DNA of 64,000 nucleotides, from assembly GCF_047238345.1 (NCBI RefSeq), contig NZ_JBDFMQ010000001.1, forward strand, positions 2,356,001 through 2,420,000, given 5' to 3'. Position 1 is the stretch's first letter. Each line of letters starts with the position of its first letter. Below, piece after piece: positions 44,364 to 52,468 of the stretch. Source of the DNA: Shouchella sp047238345. Lineage in GTDB: Bacteria; Bacillota; Bacilli; Bacillales; Bacillaceae_D. Under the pieces are notes generated by a model. It saw only the letters and a list, made by a program, of their open reading frames with translations. It did no database searches and had not been told where the DNA came from. The translations under genes and the position numbers were made by a program.

Positions 44364-45746
44364 ATGAGACGAAAAACAAGTATCGTGATTTTAACCTACA
44401 ATCAGTGGGAATTAACAAAGATGTGTTTAGAGAGTCTCTTTACTCACACGAATCCAGAAGAGATGGAAGTGATTATCATTGATAATGGTTCAACCGATGA
44501 AACGGTTGCCCATCTTACAAAAGAGACTCGAATCATCTTTGTTGCAAATGAAAGCAACCAAGGTTTCGCAAAAGCATGTAATCAAGGCGCTGAACTTGCT
44601 ACAGGGAACGAAATTTTATTTTTAAACAACGATACCATCGTGACAAATGAATGGTTAACACGAATGAGGAAAACCCTTGATTCTGATCAAAAAATAGGCT
44701 TAGTGGGCCCAATGAGTAACTATGTAAGCGGTGAACAGCTTATCCAAGATCCATACCATTCATTAGAAGAAATTGAGGCGTACGCTGAAAAAAGACACAA
44801 AGGTTTCCATGAAAAAAAAGCATATGTCATGCGTTTAGTGGGATTTTGTTTACTCGTAAGAAAAAAAGTGCTAGAAGATATCGGTGGATTTGATGAACGT
44901 TTCGAGATCGGCTCTTTTGAAGATGATGATTTTTGTTTAAGAGCCGTGCAGTCCGGCTACCGATTGGCGATTGCTTTAGATGTCCATATTCATCATCATG
45001 GTCACGCAACGTTTACCGGTAGCCCTGAAATTAATTTTAATCAAACGTATTTGGATAATTATCAGCGCTACGTTCAGAAATGGGGAGAAGATCTCTCCTA
45101 CTTTATGCACGGTAGACCTGAACTTGTTCAACTTGTCCCTCAAGATGCCAAGCAGATACTTGATATCGGCTGCGGCGCTGGGGCTACTGGTTTACAGCTT
45201 ATCAATCGTCAAAATAGCGAGCTTGTTGGCGTAGAAGGAAATGAAAAAATGGCACAGATCGCTCGTAGTTATTACAAAGCAGTCTATGCCATTAATCTTG
45301 ACGAAACAGTCCCGCCACTAAAGCAAGAGTCCTTTGATGTCATTCTATTTGCAGATATCCTTGAACATTTAAAAGATCCCTGGAAGATCGTTCAACAGTA
45401 CGCATCTTTTTTAAAAAAAGGAGGCGCCATCATTGCGAGCATTCCGAATATCGGTCATGCAGAAGCTCTTTTGCCGCTCCTATCAGGTCGATTTGACTAT
45501 CGAGACGCTGGCATTCTCGATAAAACACATTTACGCTTTTTCACACCACAAACCTTGTATACGTTATTTCCAACTGATCAATTTTCAATTAGGCAACAAT
45601 TTTCAACCCATGTGCCAATTGACGCAAAAGTAAGTACGTTTTTTAATGAAGTAAGCTTACTCGGCAAAAAGTTTGATCTTGATTTAGAAGGACTTTCAGA
45701 CGCGATTCGAACGTACCAATCAGTCGTTTTGTTTAAGAAGCTTTAA
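44364..45746 (+). CDS. Glycosyltransferase family 2 fused to a SAM methyltransferase
   Basis: A 460-residue two-domain enzyme. Residues about 1-230 form a GT-A glycosyltransferase (SIVILTYNQWELT, NNDTIV as DXD-type site, GGFDERFEIGSFEDDDFCLR). Residues about 250-460 form a class I methyltransferase with ILDIGCGAGATG and DVILFADILEHLKDPW. Together they could add a sugar and then methylate it, or cap a growing glycan. It starts the island after the helicase terminator. The last 27 bases overlap the convergent glycosyltransferase gene. Substrate cannot be read from the sequence. Confidence 0.9.
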   Translation: MRRKTSIVILTYNQWELTKMCLESLFTHTNPEEMEVIIIDNGSTDETVAHLTKETRIIFVANESNQGFAKACNQGAELATGNEILFLNNDTIVTNEWLTRMRKTLDSDQKIGLVGPMSNYVSGEQLIQDPYHSLEEIEAYAEKRHKGFHEKKAYVMRLVGFCLLVRKKVLEDIGGFDERFEIGSFEDDDFCLRAVQSGYRLAIALDVHIHHHGHATFTGSPEINFNQTYLDNYQRYVQKWGEDLSYFMHGRPELVQLVPQDAKQILDIGCGAGATGLQLINRQNSELVGVEGNEKMAQIARSYYKAVYAINLDETVPPLKQESFDVILFADILEHLKDPWKIVQQYASFLKKGGAIIASIPNIGHAEALLPLLSGRFDYRDAGILDKTHLRFFTPQTLYTLFPTDQFSIRQQFSTHVPIDAKVSTFFNEVSLLGKKFDLDLEGLSDAIRTYQSVVLFKKL

Positions 45747-46808
45747 CTGTTCTTTGAAATAGGTACGATTGTATTCAATCCGACTGTCGTTTGGTAAATA
45801 CGTTGCAGCCTGTTCATTGTGCTCGTTTCCTTTTTCAATCATGCCGAGTTTATCATAGCTAACCGCAAGCTGCAGGTGAGGAATCCACGTCTCACAAGCA
45901 ACATTTTGAAAGTAAGCATTTTCTTCTTTATTTGCAATTGCTAGCTCATACCAAAAAGTCGCTTCTGCAAATGCTTGCTTTTCTAAAAATAAATGTCCAA
46001 TTCGACAGCATGTTTCTGGTTTCGGTTTTCCGTATTCTAACGCACGAAACACCCATTCTTTCGCTTGTTTTGGCACGCCTAAATTTAAATAACAATCGGA
46101 TAGTTTATGACACGTTCGAATGAGATCTTCGGACCACCCTTTTTCCGTCTTAACAAACTTTAAATAATACTCAATCGCATCTTCAAATCGCCTGTGGTCC
46201 GTTAACTCATTTGCATAATATAATAAGTCCCTTGGTGTAAACGTTTCTCCAGACGCTTTCATTTGCTCATAAATATCTAGGTTTCGCGTAAGATCGTGCC
46301 CATCGTCAACACTTAAATGCGTAACAGCAATGTCACTATGGTAAAGTTCGCCGAATACTTCAAGATACTCATGAACGGCTCCATGCCAAACAAACCCACG
46401 ATCTTTCCTTACAATTCGAAACCGTCTTATACTTGAACTAGGACGACCACTTTCGTCAAAAGCTAAATGATAGTCCATGGATACCGCATCAACTTTTTTA
46501 GAGAGCGAAGATTTTAAGTGAATGAGTTTTTTCACATCGTCTTCTTTTAACACATCATCGGCATCTAACCACATCACATATGGTTTTGTCGCATACGAGA
46601 ATGCTTGATTACGCGCTTTTGCGAAGTGATTGACCCATTTAAAATCAAACACTTGCTCCGTAAAAGTCGACGCAATTTCTTTTGTTCGGTCCGTTGAGCC
46701 CGTATCCAAAATAACAATTTCATCCACTGCTTCTTTTACACTTTCTAAACAACGCGCTAAAACTTTTTCCTCGTCTTTTACAATTAAACACAAACTAATC
46801 TCAATCAC
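45720..46808 (-). CDS. Glycosyltransferase family 2 with TPR-like C-terminus
   Basis: A 362-residue protein. The first about 220 residues are a GT2 domain (ISLCLIVKDEEKVL, LDTGSTDRT, MWLDADDVL with the DXD). The rest has helical repeats resembling tetratricopeptide units. This layout is like SunS-type enzymes that glycosylate peptides or proteins. I use GTG at 46808 after GGAGGTGG. It is the last gene of the operon beginning at 48472. Confidence 0.88.
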   Translation of the reverse strand: MIEISLCLIVKDEEKVLARCLESVKEAVDEIVILDTGSTDRTKEIASTFTEQVFDFKWVNHFAKARNQAFSYATKPYVMWLDADDVLKEDDVKKLIHLKSSLSKKVDAVSMDYHLAFDESGRPSSSIRRFRIVRKDRGFVWHGAVHEYLEVFGELYHSDIAVTHLSVDDGHDLTRNLDIYEQMKASGETFTPRDLLYYANELTDHRRFEDAIEYYLKFVKTEKGWSEDLIRTCHKLSDCYLNLGVPKQAKEWVFRALEYGKPKPETCCRIGHLFLEKQAFAEATFWYELAIANKEENAYFQNVACETWIPHLQLAVSYDKLGMIEKGNEHNEQAATYLPNDSRIEYNRTYFKEQLKLLKQND

Positions 46809-46831
46809 GTGCACCACCTCCACAGCCCAGT

Positions 46832-48472
46832 TTATGTGTGCTCAATCGGTGTTGTGCCTGTATGAGTATAAGACACGCTTGCTTTTTTTACCTGTACTTG
46901 CTTCGTACATGAGTCAAACGATAATGGTGGTAAAAGTTCCCGTCTTCTCCCCTCATCCGTAAACCCCCCACGTCGATTCGTTTTTAAAAATAAGTGCTTA
47001 AATCCATTAAGCAAATCACAGAGCAGATCCTGTTGATAGTCTTTTAAGTAGGCATGCACATCTACTTTCGCACCTCTTACCACAGGCATTTGATCGACAA
47101 AAAGGTCAATTTGTAGGTTCTCAGGTAAACTTACATCGTATGCGAGCGATGTCGGTACCAAAAACGGTGGGAGGAGGACACTTGATAGATGAATATTTGT
47201 AGATGGATTTAACATCGTGACCAGTTGTTGTCCTCTAAAAAAACTGTCCATTTCTTCAAGCGTTGTAAAATGATCTTCTTGATCATTCACAATGAGAGCA
47301 TGTGGATGAGCTGTTGCTTGGTCGACGAATTGAGCGATCTGGTAAACCGCTAGCGGGATGAATCCATGATGAAACAGGCAAAACTGCCCTCTAGCTAAAT
47401 GGCGCCCCATTTCATAAGCATGACCTGGCTTATCGCTATTCGTTAGCCGGATATACGGCTGCTTCATTTGTTGAAATTGCCAGCATAGAACAGAACAATC
47501 CTCAACAACAACGGGGATCACTTCAATGGTTTCATTGCGTTGTAATTGAGCGATTGTGGTCACCATGCTCGGGTCGTATGACTGATCTAAATAGACAATG
47601 AAAGAGACTGGTTTTTCATCAAGCTCACTCCACCATTGTTCTCGACAATGATTTCGCTCCCCTTCGCTATAGCAGATCTCCGTCTCTACGATTGGTCGAC
47701 TTGCTTCGCTAACATAGTAAGCCATTGCTTCTAACGCATCTCCTTGCATTCTTTGCATAGCGAGAGATAGCGTCTCCGTTCCTCTCGCGACATGGTTCTT
47801 TCTTGGCTTATTCATTTTTAATACATCAATGGCATAAGGCGAATTTACTTTTTTGGTTTTCTCTAGACAGATGCTAGTCGCGAGCACGGGATTCGCAAAT
47901 GCACTCACACCCATCTTTTCTTTTAAAGAATGACTAATGGCATGGGGAATGGTTAATAGATTTTCTGCTCTTAAATCAGATCGTCCTTGCACTTCATTTA
48001 GAAAGTACCGTGCAGCAGAAATCGTATCCGCTTTTTCATAATGGGTAATCCAATCAATTGAGTTTATACTGGCATCCTCGCCCTGCTCAATCGCTTGAAT
48101 AAACGGAAGATATTGCTCTGCTTTTATAACAATATCGGCGTCTGTCACTAAATAAATATCTGCATGAGCTTCCTTCAAACCAATCGCTCGACCAACATCG
48201 TTTCCAAGGGGGTATTGATAGTGGACCACTTTCGCTCCTTTAGACTGGGCAATCGCTGCGGTTTGATCTGTCGATCCGTTTACTACGACAATAAGTTCCT
48301 CCGGTTCTAGCCGATTGATTTCATCAAGCACACCCCCTAGTGTATCCTCTTCGTTCATTGCTGGAATAATCACCGCTAATCGGAACGAGCGATTTCGTTT
48401 CACCGGTCGCTGTTTTTCTGTATGCACTTGCTTTTGATACGCACGCTGATTTTTACGCTGAAAATATTGCAT
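46832..48472 (-). CDS. Tandem glycosyltransferase-like protein
   Basis: A 546-residue protein. Residues about 30-260 form a GT2 domain (LAVIIPAMNEEDTL, VVVNGSTDQT, YLVTDADIVI with the DXD). Residues about 285-480 look like a second GT-A domain (SFIVYLDQSYDPSMV), but the expected DXD is replaced near LFHHGFIPLA, so the second part may be catalytically dead and bind sugar or protein. It lies 23 bases upstream of the SunS-like gene. The ATG has GGAGCTGA upstream. Confidence 0.85.
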   Translation of the reverse strand: MQYFQRKNQRAYQKQVHTEKQRPVKRNRSFRLAVIIPAMNEEDTLGGVLDEINRLEPEELIVVVNGSTDQTAAIAQSKGAKVVHYQYPLGNDVGRAIGLKEAHADIYLVTDADIVIKAEQYLPFIQAIEQGEDASINSIDWITHYEKADTISAARYFLNEVQGRSDLRAENLLTIPHAISHSLKEKMGVSAFANPVLATSICLEKTKKVNSPYAIDVLKMNKPRKNHVARGTETLSLAMQRMQGDALEAMAYYVSEASRPIVETEICYSEGERNHCREQWWSELDEKPVSFIVYLDQSYDPSMVTTIAQLQRNETIEVIPVVVEDCSVLCWQFQQMKQPYIRLTNSDKPGHAYEMGRHLARGQFCLFHHGFIPLAVYQIAQFVDQATAHPHALIVNDQEDHFTTLEEMDSFFRGQQLVTMLNPSTNIHLSSVLLPPFLVPTSLAYDVSLPENLQIDLFVDQMPVVRGAKVDVHAYLKDYQQDLLCDLLNGFKHLFLKTNRRGGFTDEGRRRELLPPLSFDSCTKQVQVKKASVSYTHTGTTPIEHT

Positions 48473-48559
48473 CTGTCAGCTCCTTTCTTCTTTTTTCATC
48501 ATGATTAACATCGTTCTTTCATATGGTTATAGAAAAGCTAGTTGAGAGGACTGAACGCT

Positions 48560-48988
48560 ATGTCATCATCCACTTCACGACTCACACCCGTACAGCTTCA
48601 TCAACGGTTAATTCATGCAGAATCTGAAATTACACGATTAACGAAAGAGCTCAATCGCTATAAAAATGATTATCATTACAACATGATTGATGAATTACTA
48701 ACGGAAAATGAAAGACTTCTTGAAGAGATTACTGCACTAAAGGAACAATTAGACCCTTCTGCTAAAAATGAGCCAGTGATTAAATCACATACACATCAGC
48801 CGACTCAGCAGAAAGAAACGTCTTCAAAGGTCACTGAAACAAGCCGAACGACACTTCCAGCAGATGAGTCCATCTTTTTTTCAAGCAAGGCAAAACTTCC
48901 TGATCAAGAGGAGCAAGATTCGCCTGAAACAGACGATCAAACGACTAACTGGTTTTCGCGAAGCATAAAATCACGTACCAAGAAGTAA
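48560..48988 (+). CDS. Coiled-coil protein of the spore-surface island
   Basis: A 142-residue protein of unknown family. About residues 15-70 form a heptad-rich coiled coil (LIHAESEITRLTKELNR, ENERLLEEITALKEQL). The rest is polar, Ser/Thr/Gln-rich and probably unfolded, which would suit O-glycosylation. I use the ATG at 48560 after GAGAGGACT. The end overlaps the convergent epimerase gene by 18 bases. It could be a surface scaffold or a substrate of the nearby enzymes; this is inference. Confidence 0.75.
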   Translation: MSSSTSRLTPVQLHQRLIHAESEITRLTKELNRYKNDYHYNMIDELLTENERLLEEITALKEQLDPSAKNEPVIKSHTHQPTQQKETSSKVTETSRTTLPADESIFFSSKAKLPDQEEQDSPETDDQTTNWFSRSIKSRTKK

Positions 48989-49933
48989 CCGATAGTGTGC
49001 AATCGTCTCAATTAACCCATCTTTCAGAGGTGTTTGAGCATGATGGTTTAACAACTGTTCCATTTTCTTGGTGCACGGTATACGTTTCTTCATGTCTTCA
49101 AAGCCACTTTCATAGACTTCTTTATAAGGGGTAAATCGGATCTCTGATTTACTATTTGTTAGGTCAATAATGAGTTTTGCAAGTTGTAAAATTGACACTT
49201 CATGAGCGGAACCAACGTTTATTACTTCACCGTTACACGTAGGGTCTACAGCAGATCGCGTCGCCGCTACAGTATCTTTCACATACGTAAAGCACCTTGA
49301 CTGTAGCCCGTCACCATGTACGTACAGAGGGGTATTCCGCAAAGCAGCAGTAATGAAAATAGGAATAACCCCTCCATATAAACCTGACTTTGCCCGAGGT
49401 CCGTATGCATTGAAGTAACGTAAAATCGTAACTGGAAGCCCTTTTTTTGCTGCTGCTAAAAACATATGCTCTTCTAAAGCTTTTACCGTTGCATAGCACC
49501 AGCGATGTGTACTGGTTGCACCTAACAACCTGTCTCCATCTTCTTGATATGGAATGGCTTCACTTTTTCCGTATACTTCAGAAGTAGAGGCAAATACGAC
49601 TTTTTTCTTAAATTTCACCGCTTTATTTAATACAACTTGAGCAGGGATTAAGTTACCCTTAATAATAAAATCAGGTTCTTCAACACAGCGCTTTACACTT
49701 AAAGAGGCGGCTAAATGAAAAACTACGTCTGCCCAATCAACCCACTTCTCCATTGTTTCCTCATCTTCTACCTTCCCATGGACGAAATTGAAATTCGCCG
49801 ATCGCATGAACGGACTCACAACAGAGACCGTATCTTCTTGATCAATCACACAAACGTGAAAGCCTTCCGCTAGAAGCAGCTCTGTTAAGTGAGAGCCAAT
49901 AAAACCAAGTCCTCCGGTCACTAAGATATTCAT
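48971..49933 (-). CDS. NAD-dependent nucleotide-sugar epimerase/dehydratase
   Basis: A 320-residue short-chain dehydrogenase of the extended type. GGLGFIGSHL binds NAD at the N-terminus. The catalytic Tyr-Lys pair lies in HRWCYATVKALEE (YxxxK), with STSEVYG before it. It is similar to UDP-glucose 4-epimerase and to B. subtilis YtcB. It follows the UDP-sugar dehydrogenase by ten bases, so the pair probably makes UDP-galacturonic or related acid sugars. I use the ATG at 49933 after AGGAGG. Confidence 0.9.
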   Translation of the reverse strand: MNILVTGGLGFIGSHLTELLLAEGFHVCVIDQEDTVSVVSPFMRSANFNFVHGKVEDEETMEKWVDWADVVFHLAASLSVKRCVEEPDFIIKGNLIPAQVVLNKAVKFKKKVVFASTSEVYGKSEAIPYQEDGDRLLGATSTHRWCYATVKALEEHMFLAAAKKGLPVTILRYFNAYGPRAKSGLYGGVIPIFITAALRNTPLYVHGDGLQSRCFTYVKDTVAATRSAVDPTCNGEVINVGSAHEVSILQLAKLIIDLTNSKSEIRFTPYKEVYESGFEDMKKRIPCTKKMEQLLNHHAQTPLKDGLIETIAHYRLLLGT

Positions 49934-49943
49934 TCGTTTCCTC

Positions 49944-51197
49944 CTAAAGCGTAAAAAGATGCGGCGCGTTTCCATTTAGTCGATTTCTCGTATCAAAGAT
50001 CGATTTGCTATGCTGCATAATAAAGTCGTAATCCAATTGATCATGATCGGTTAAAAGGACGACTAGATCAAATGACCCCAATCCTTCTTTCGTTAAATCA
50101 ATCGAATGGTATAAACGATCGTTTAATGAGCAAGTTGATACCAACGGATCATAATAGGCAATACGACTGCCAGCTTGAATTAATTGTTCCGCTACAACAA
50201 TTGATTTTGATTCCCTCACATCTTTGCTATTCTTTTTGTAGCTTAAGCCAATCAACAAGATGTCTTTTTGGTCAAGTGAGTGTAAGAGTGAACGGACTCG
50301 ATTGACAATATATTCAGGCTGCTCATCATTAATCGCTTTAGCTAAATCAATAAAATGAGTCGGACTTCCTGCTTGATTTGCCTTCCATTTTAAATAAAGG
50401 GGATCAACAGGTATGCAGTGCCCTCCTACTCCCGGACCCGGTCGATATCCAGAAAAGCCATATGGCTTTGTTTCTACAGCTTGCAAAACCTCCCAAACGT
50501 CTACATCGAGTTCATTACATACCCGTGCCATTTCATTGACGAACGATAAATTAATAAAGCGTTGCGCATTTTCAACCATCTTCACTGCCTCGGCAGTTCG
50601 TGTTGAACTTACTGGGATTAGATCGTGAAACAATGTTTCATATAAACGCTTTACTTCAGCCAAACAATTGGAAGTTGTACCGCTAATTACTTTTGGCACA
50701 TTCCTTAAATGGAACTGTTTATTTCCTGGGTCTAGTCGCTCCGGAGAGTAGCCGATAAAAATGGTCTCTCCTACTTCGAAGCCTCCCTGTTCAACAATGG
50801 GCACAACGATCTCTTCTGTAGTTCCAGGAAACGTAGAACTTTCTAAAACCAGTAGCTGCCCTTCTTGTAAAAATGGCAGCATTTGATTTAAAGCAATTTG
50901 TACATAACAAAGGTTTGGCGATCCTGTACTCGCTAAAGGAGTTGGAACACAGATAAGGATGACATCAACTTGACTGACTTCTTCATAATGAGTCGTTGCA
51001 AAAAAAGGCAAGCTCATCAACTCGACAATGGCTTCATCTGTCATTTCACTTAAATACGACTGACGCTGCTTTAATTGCGTAATTTTATTCTCATCATAAT
51101 CAATGCCAATAACATCATGGCCTTTTTTACTGAATTCGAATGCTAAAGGTAGCCCTACAAACCCTAAACCAATAATGGCAATTTTTTGTTTCTTCAT
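49944..51197 (-). CDS. UDP-sugar 6-dehydrogenase
   Basis: A 417-residue nucleotide-sugar dehydrogenase that oxidises a UDP-sugar to its uronic acid with NAD. IIGLGFVGLPLA binds NAD; the catalytic Cys is in GPGVGGHCIPVDP (about residue 262); ESSTFPGTTEE is also conserved. The 'short' form with LDPGN fits UDP-N-acetylhexosamine or UDP-glucose enzymes of the WbpA/YtcA group; the exact sugar is open. B. subtilis ytcA-ytcB is a similar pair expressed in late sporulation. Confidence 0.92.
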   Translation of the reverse strand: MKKQKIAIIGLGFVGLPLAFEFSKKGHDVIGIDYDENKITQLKQRQSYLSEMTDEAIVELMSLPFFATTHYEEVSQVDVILICVPTPLASTGSPNLCYVQIALNQMLPFLQEGQLLVLESSTFPGTTEEIVVPIVEQGGFEVGETIFIGYSPERLDPGNKQFHLRNVPKVISGTTSNCLAEVKRLYETLFHDLIPVSSTRTAEAVKMVENAQRFINLSFVNEMARVCNELDVDVWEVLQAVETKPYGFSGYRPGPGVGGHCIPVDPLYLKWKANQAGSPTHFIDLAKAINDEQPEYIVNRVRSLLHSLDQKDILLIGLSYKKNSKDVRESKSIVVAEQLIQAGSRIAYYDPLVSTCSLNDRLYHSIDLTKEGLGSFDLVVLLTDHDQLDYDFIMQHSKSIFDTRNRLNGNAPHLFTL

Positions 51198-51281
51198 ATT
51201 AAACTCCTTTATTCATTCTCCCTACACATTTGCCTATTGGTTTACACTATTCATTTGAAAACAAAAATGTTCAGCAAAACA

Positions 51282-51324
51282 AAAACCCACCCCATTCTAT
51301 AGAATAGATTGGAGTGGGTTTTTT
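51282..51324 (-). terminator. Terminator after the small Cys-Cys gene
   Basis: AAAACCCAC-CCA pairs with TGG-GTGGGTTTT, with an inner TTCTATAGAA. T runs lie on both sides. It separates the small gene from the dehydrogenase operon. Confidence 0.8.
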
Positions 51325-51331
51325 GATTACA

Positions 51332-51442
51332 CTATGGTCTTTTTTTGCCACAACAGCCGGTGTTGTGCTTTTTATCTGATACAGGTTTCGCAACTGGCTT
51401 TTTTGTCACAAAGTAACCTTGAGGATTTTTTTTGTACTGCAT
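51332..51442 (-). CDS. Small basic Cys-Cys protein (36 residues)
   Basis: A very short gene with a strong ribosome binding site (AAGGAGAG, eight bases before ATG) and a good promoter and terminator. The 36-residue peptide is rich in lysine (ten of 36), proline and valine and ends with a GCCGKK stretch. It has no signal or membrane helix. The promoter has sigma-K character. Its features and place suggest a small spore-coat or crust peptide cross-linked by cysteine, but no family is recognised. Confidence 0.78.
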   Translation of the reverse strand: MQYKKNPQGYFVTKKPVAKPVSDKKHNTGCCGKKRP

Positions 51443-51478
51443 CTTATTCTCTCCTTATATAGAAAGTATGGCTCGATG

Positions 51479-51506
51479 TATTCTATGCAGATTAAAGAAA
51501 GTTTGT
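51479..51506 (-). promoter_or_regulatory. Sigma-K-type promoter of the small gene
   Basis: On the minus strand AC (51506-51505) is 17 bases from CATAGAATA (51487-51479), which fits the sigma-K pattern AC-N16/17-CATANNNTA. The small-gene ATG is 37 bases further. Confidence 0.65.
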
Positions 51507-51528
51507 TTAAGGTTTCAAAATAAGCCGC

Positions 51529-51555
51529 ACATATTTAGACAATAGTCATAATATA
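51529..51555 (+). promoter_or_regulatory. Sigma-K-type promoter of the coat-like gene
   Basis: AC at 51529-51530 is 16 bases from CATAATATA (51547-51555), a full match to the sigma-K pattern. The coat-like ATG lies 80 bases downstream. It diverges from the promoter of the small gene. Confidence 0.68.
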
Positions 51556-51634
51556 CAGTAGTCCGAACGCCTTTAGTTGCTTTATTCATTTTCCACAAGC
51601 TGACTAACGGTTAAAATTAAAAGGAGGTCCCTCC

Positions 51635-52336
51635 ATGAGTCACGACCATGAAAAACACAATGTTTGCATCAGTGTTCCTAAAGTATTTGATTGGGTAACA
51701 CGTCAAGTTGATTTACCAACACTTAGTTTCAGAGAGCCAGAATTGTCAACGCTCTTCCCAGATTGCACAGGTCCAACACCGGGACCAGGCTCTTTATGCG
51801 CATTACTACAAGCATTCCCAAATTACCAAACCGTTTGTCGTGTACTAGAAAATTCTCTTTTGACAAACGAAGTTACAAATCCTTTCGGTCGTACGGAAGT
51901 AGAAGTTACGCTACCGAATGGCGAAGATGTTTGCTTGGAGAAAGTAAAAGTACTAGCGAAAGGATTAATTGAAGTTGATATTTTAGATGAGCTTGGGAAC
52001 CTTATCTGCACTTCTGATCCAATCGATTTTGCAACGATTCAAACATTTTATCTTTGCGCACCTGAAGGAACATCTGTAGATGCATTTATTTCTGCAGGTC
52101 AATGTGATGCAGAAGTTGTTTGCGATACAAACTTCTCACAACTAGACATTTCCTTCTCATTCTGTCTAGATGTACACGTCTTCGCAGATGTTCGCTTAGA
52201 AATTGAAGCAGCATACTGCAAACCAAGACATGAGTTTCCTGTTTCTGATGTCATTTGCAGCGAAAATAAATTCCCACCACAATGCCCAGTTGTTTTCCCT
52301 GGCAAAGGGTTCGGGAAAAAATCAACTGTAAAATAA
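51635..52336 (+). CDS. Putative spore-surface (coat-like) protein
   Basis: A 233-residue protein that I do not recognise by family name. It begins MSHDHEKHNVCISVPKVFDW and has a GPTPGPGS turn near residue 48. About ten Cys are spread through it and most of the rest is beta-like, with SQLDISFSFCLDVHVFADV a clear example. No signal peptide is present, as in coat proteins made in the mother cell. A strong ribosome binding site (AAAAGGAGG) and a sigma-K-type promoter precede it. Confidence 0.8.
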   Translation: MSHDHEKHNVCISVPKVFDWVTRQVDLPTLSFREPELSTLFPDCTGPTPGPGSLCALLQAFPNYQTVCRVLENSLLTNEVTNPFGRTEVEVTLPNGEDVCLEKVKVLAKGLIEVDILDELGNLICTSDPIDFATIQTFYLCAPEGTSVDAFISAGQCDAEVVCDTNFSQLDISFSFCLDVHVFADVRLEIEAAYCKPRHEFPVSDVICSENKFPPQCPVVFPGKGFGKKSTVK

Positions 52337-52345
52337 ACAGGATGG

Positions 52346-52373
52346 AAGTCGCACCTAATCGTGCGGCTTTTTG
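52346..52373 (+). terminator. Terminator of the coat-like gene
   Basis: AAGTCGCAC pairs with GTGCGGCTT (one T-G pair), six-base loop, followed by TTT. Confidence 0.78.
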
Positions 52374-52427
52374 CGTTGTCTTGTCTAACGGATGTGTAGC
52401 TTTCTCTTCTTAAATCCATTGCTATCT

Positions 52428-52436
52428 CATAGAATA
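52428..52436 (+). promoter_or_regulatory. Sigma-K-like -10 before the coiled-coil gene
   Basis: CATAGAATA, identical to the -10 of the small-gene promoter, lies 32 bases before the TTG start. No AC is at the usual distance. Confidence 0.4.
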
Positions 52437-52468
52437 AACGAAAGCTATCAAAAAGTGAGGCGGTTCAA

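Noticed and set aside
48520..48525. CATATG palindrome between the divergent glycosyltransferase and coiled-coil genes
   Set aside because: It resembles a sigma-E or sigma-K -10 on both strands but lacks the TA two bases further and any -35, so I do not call a promoter.
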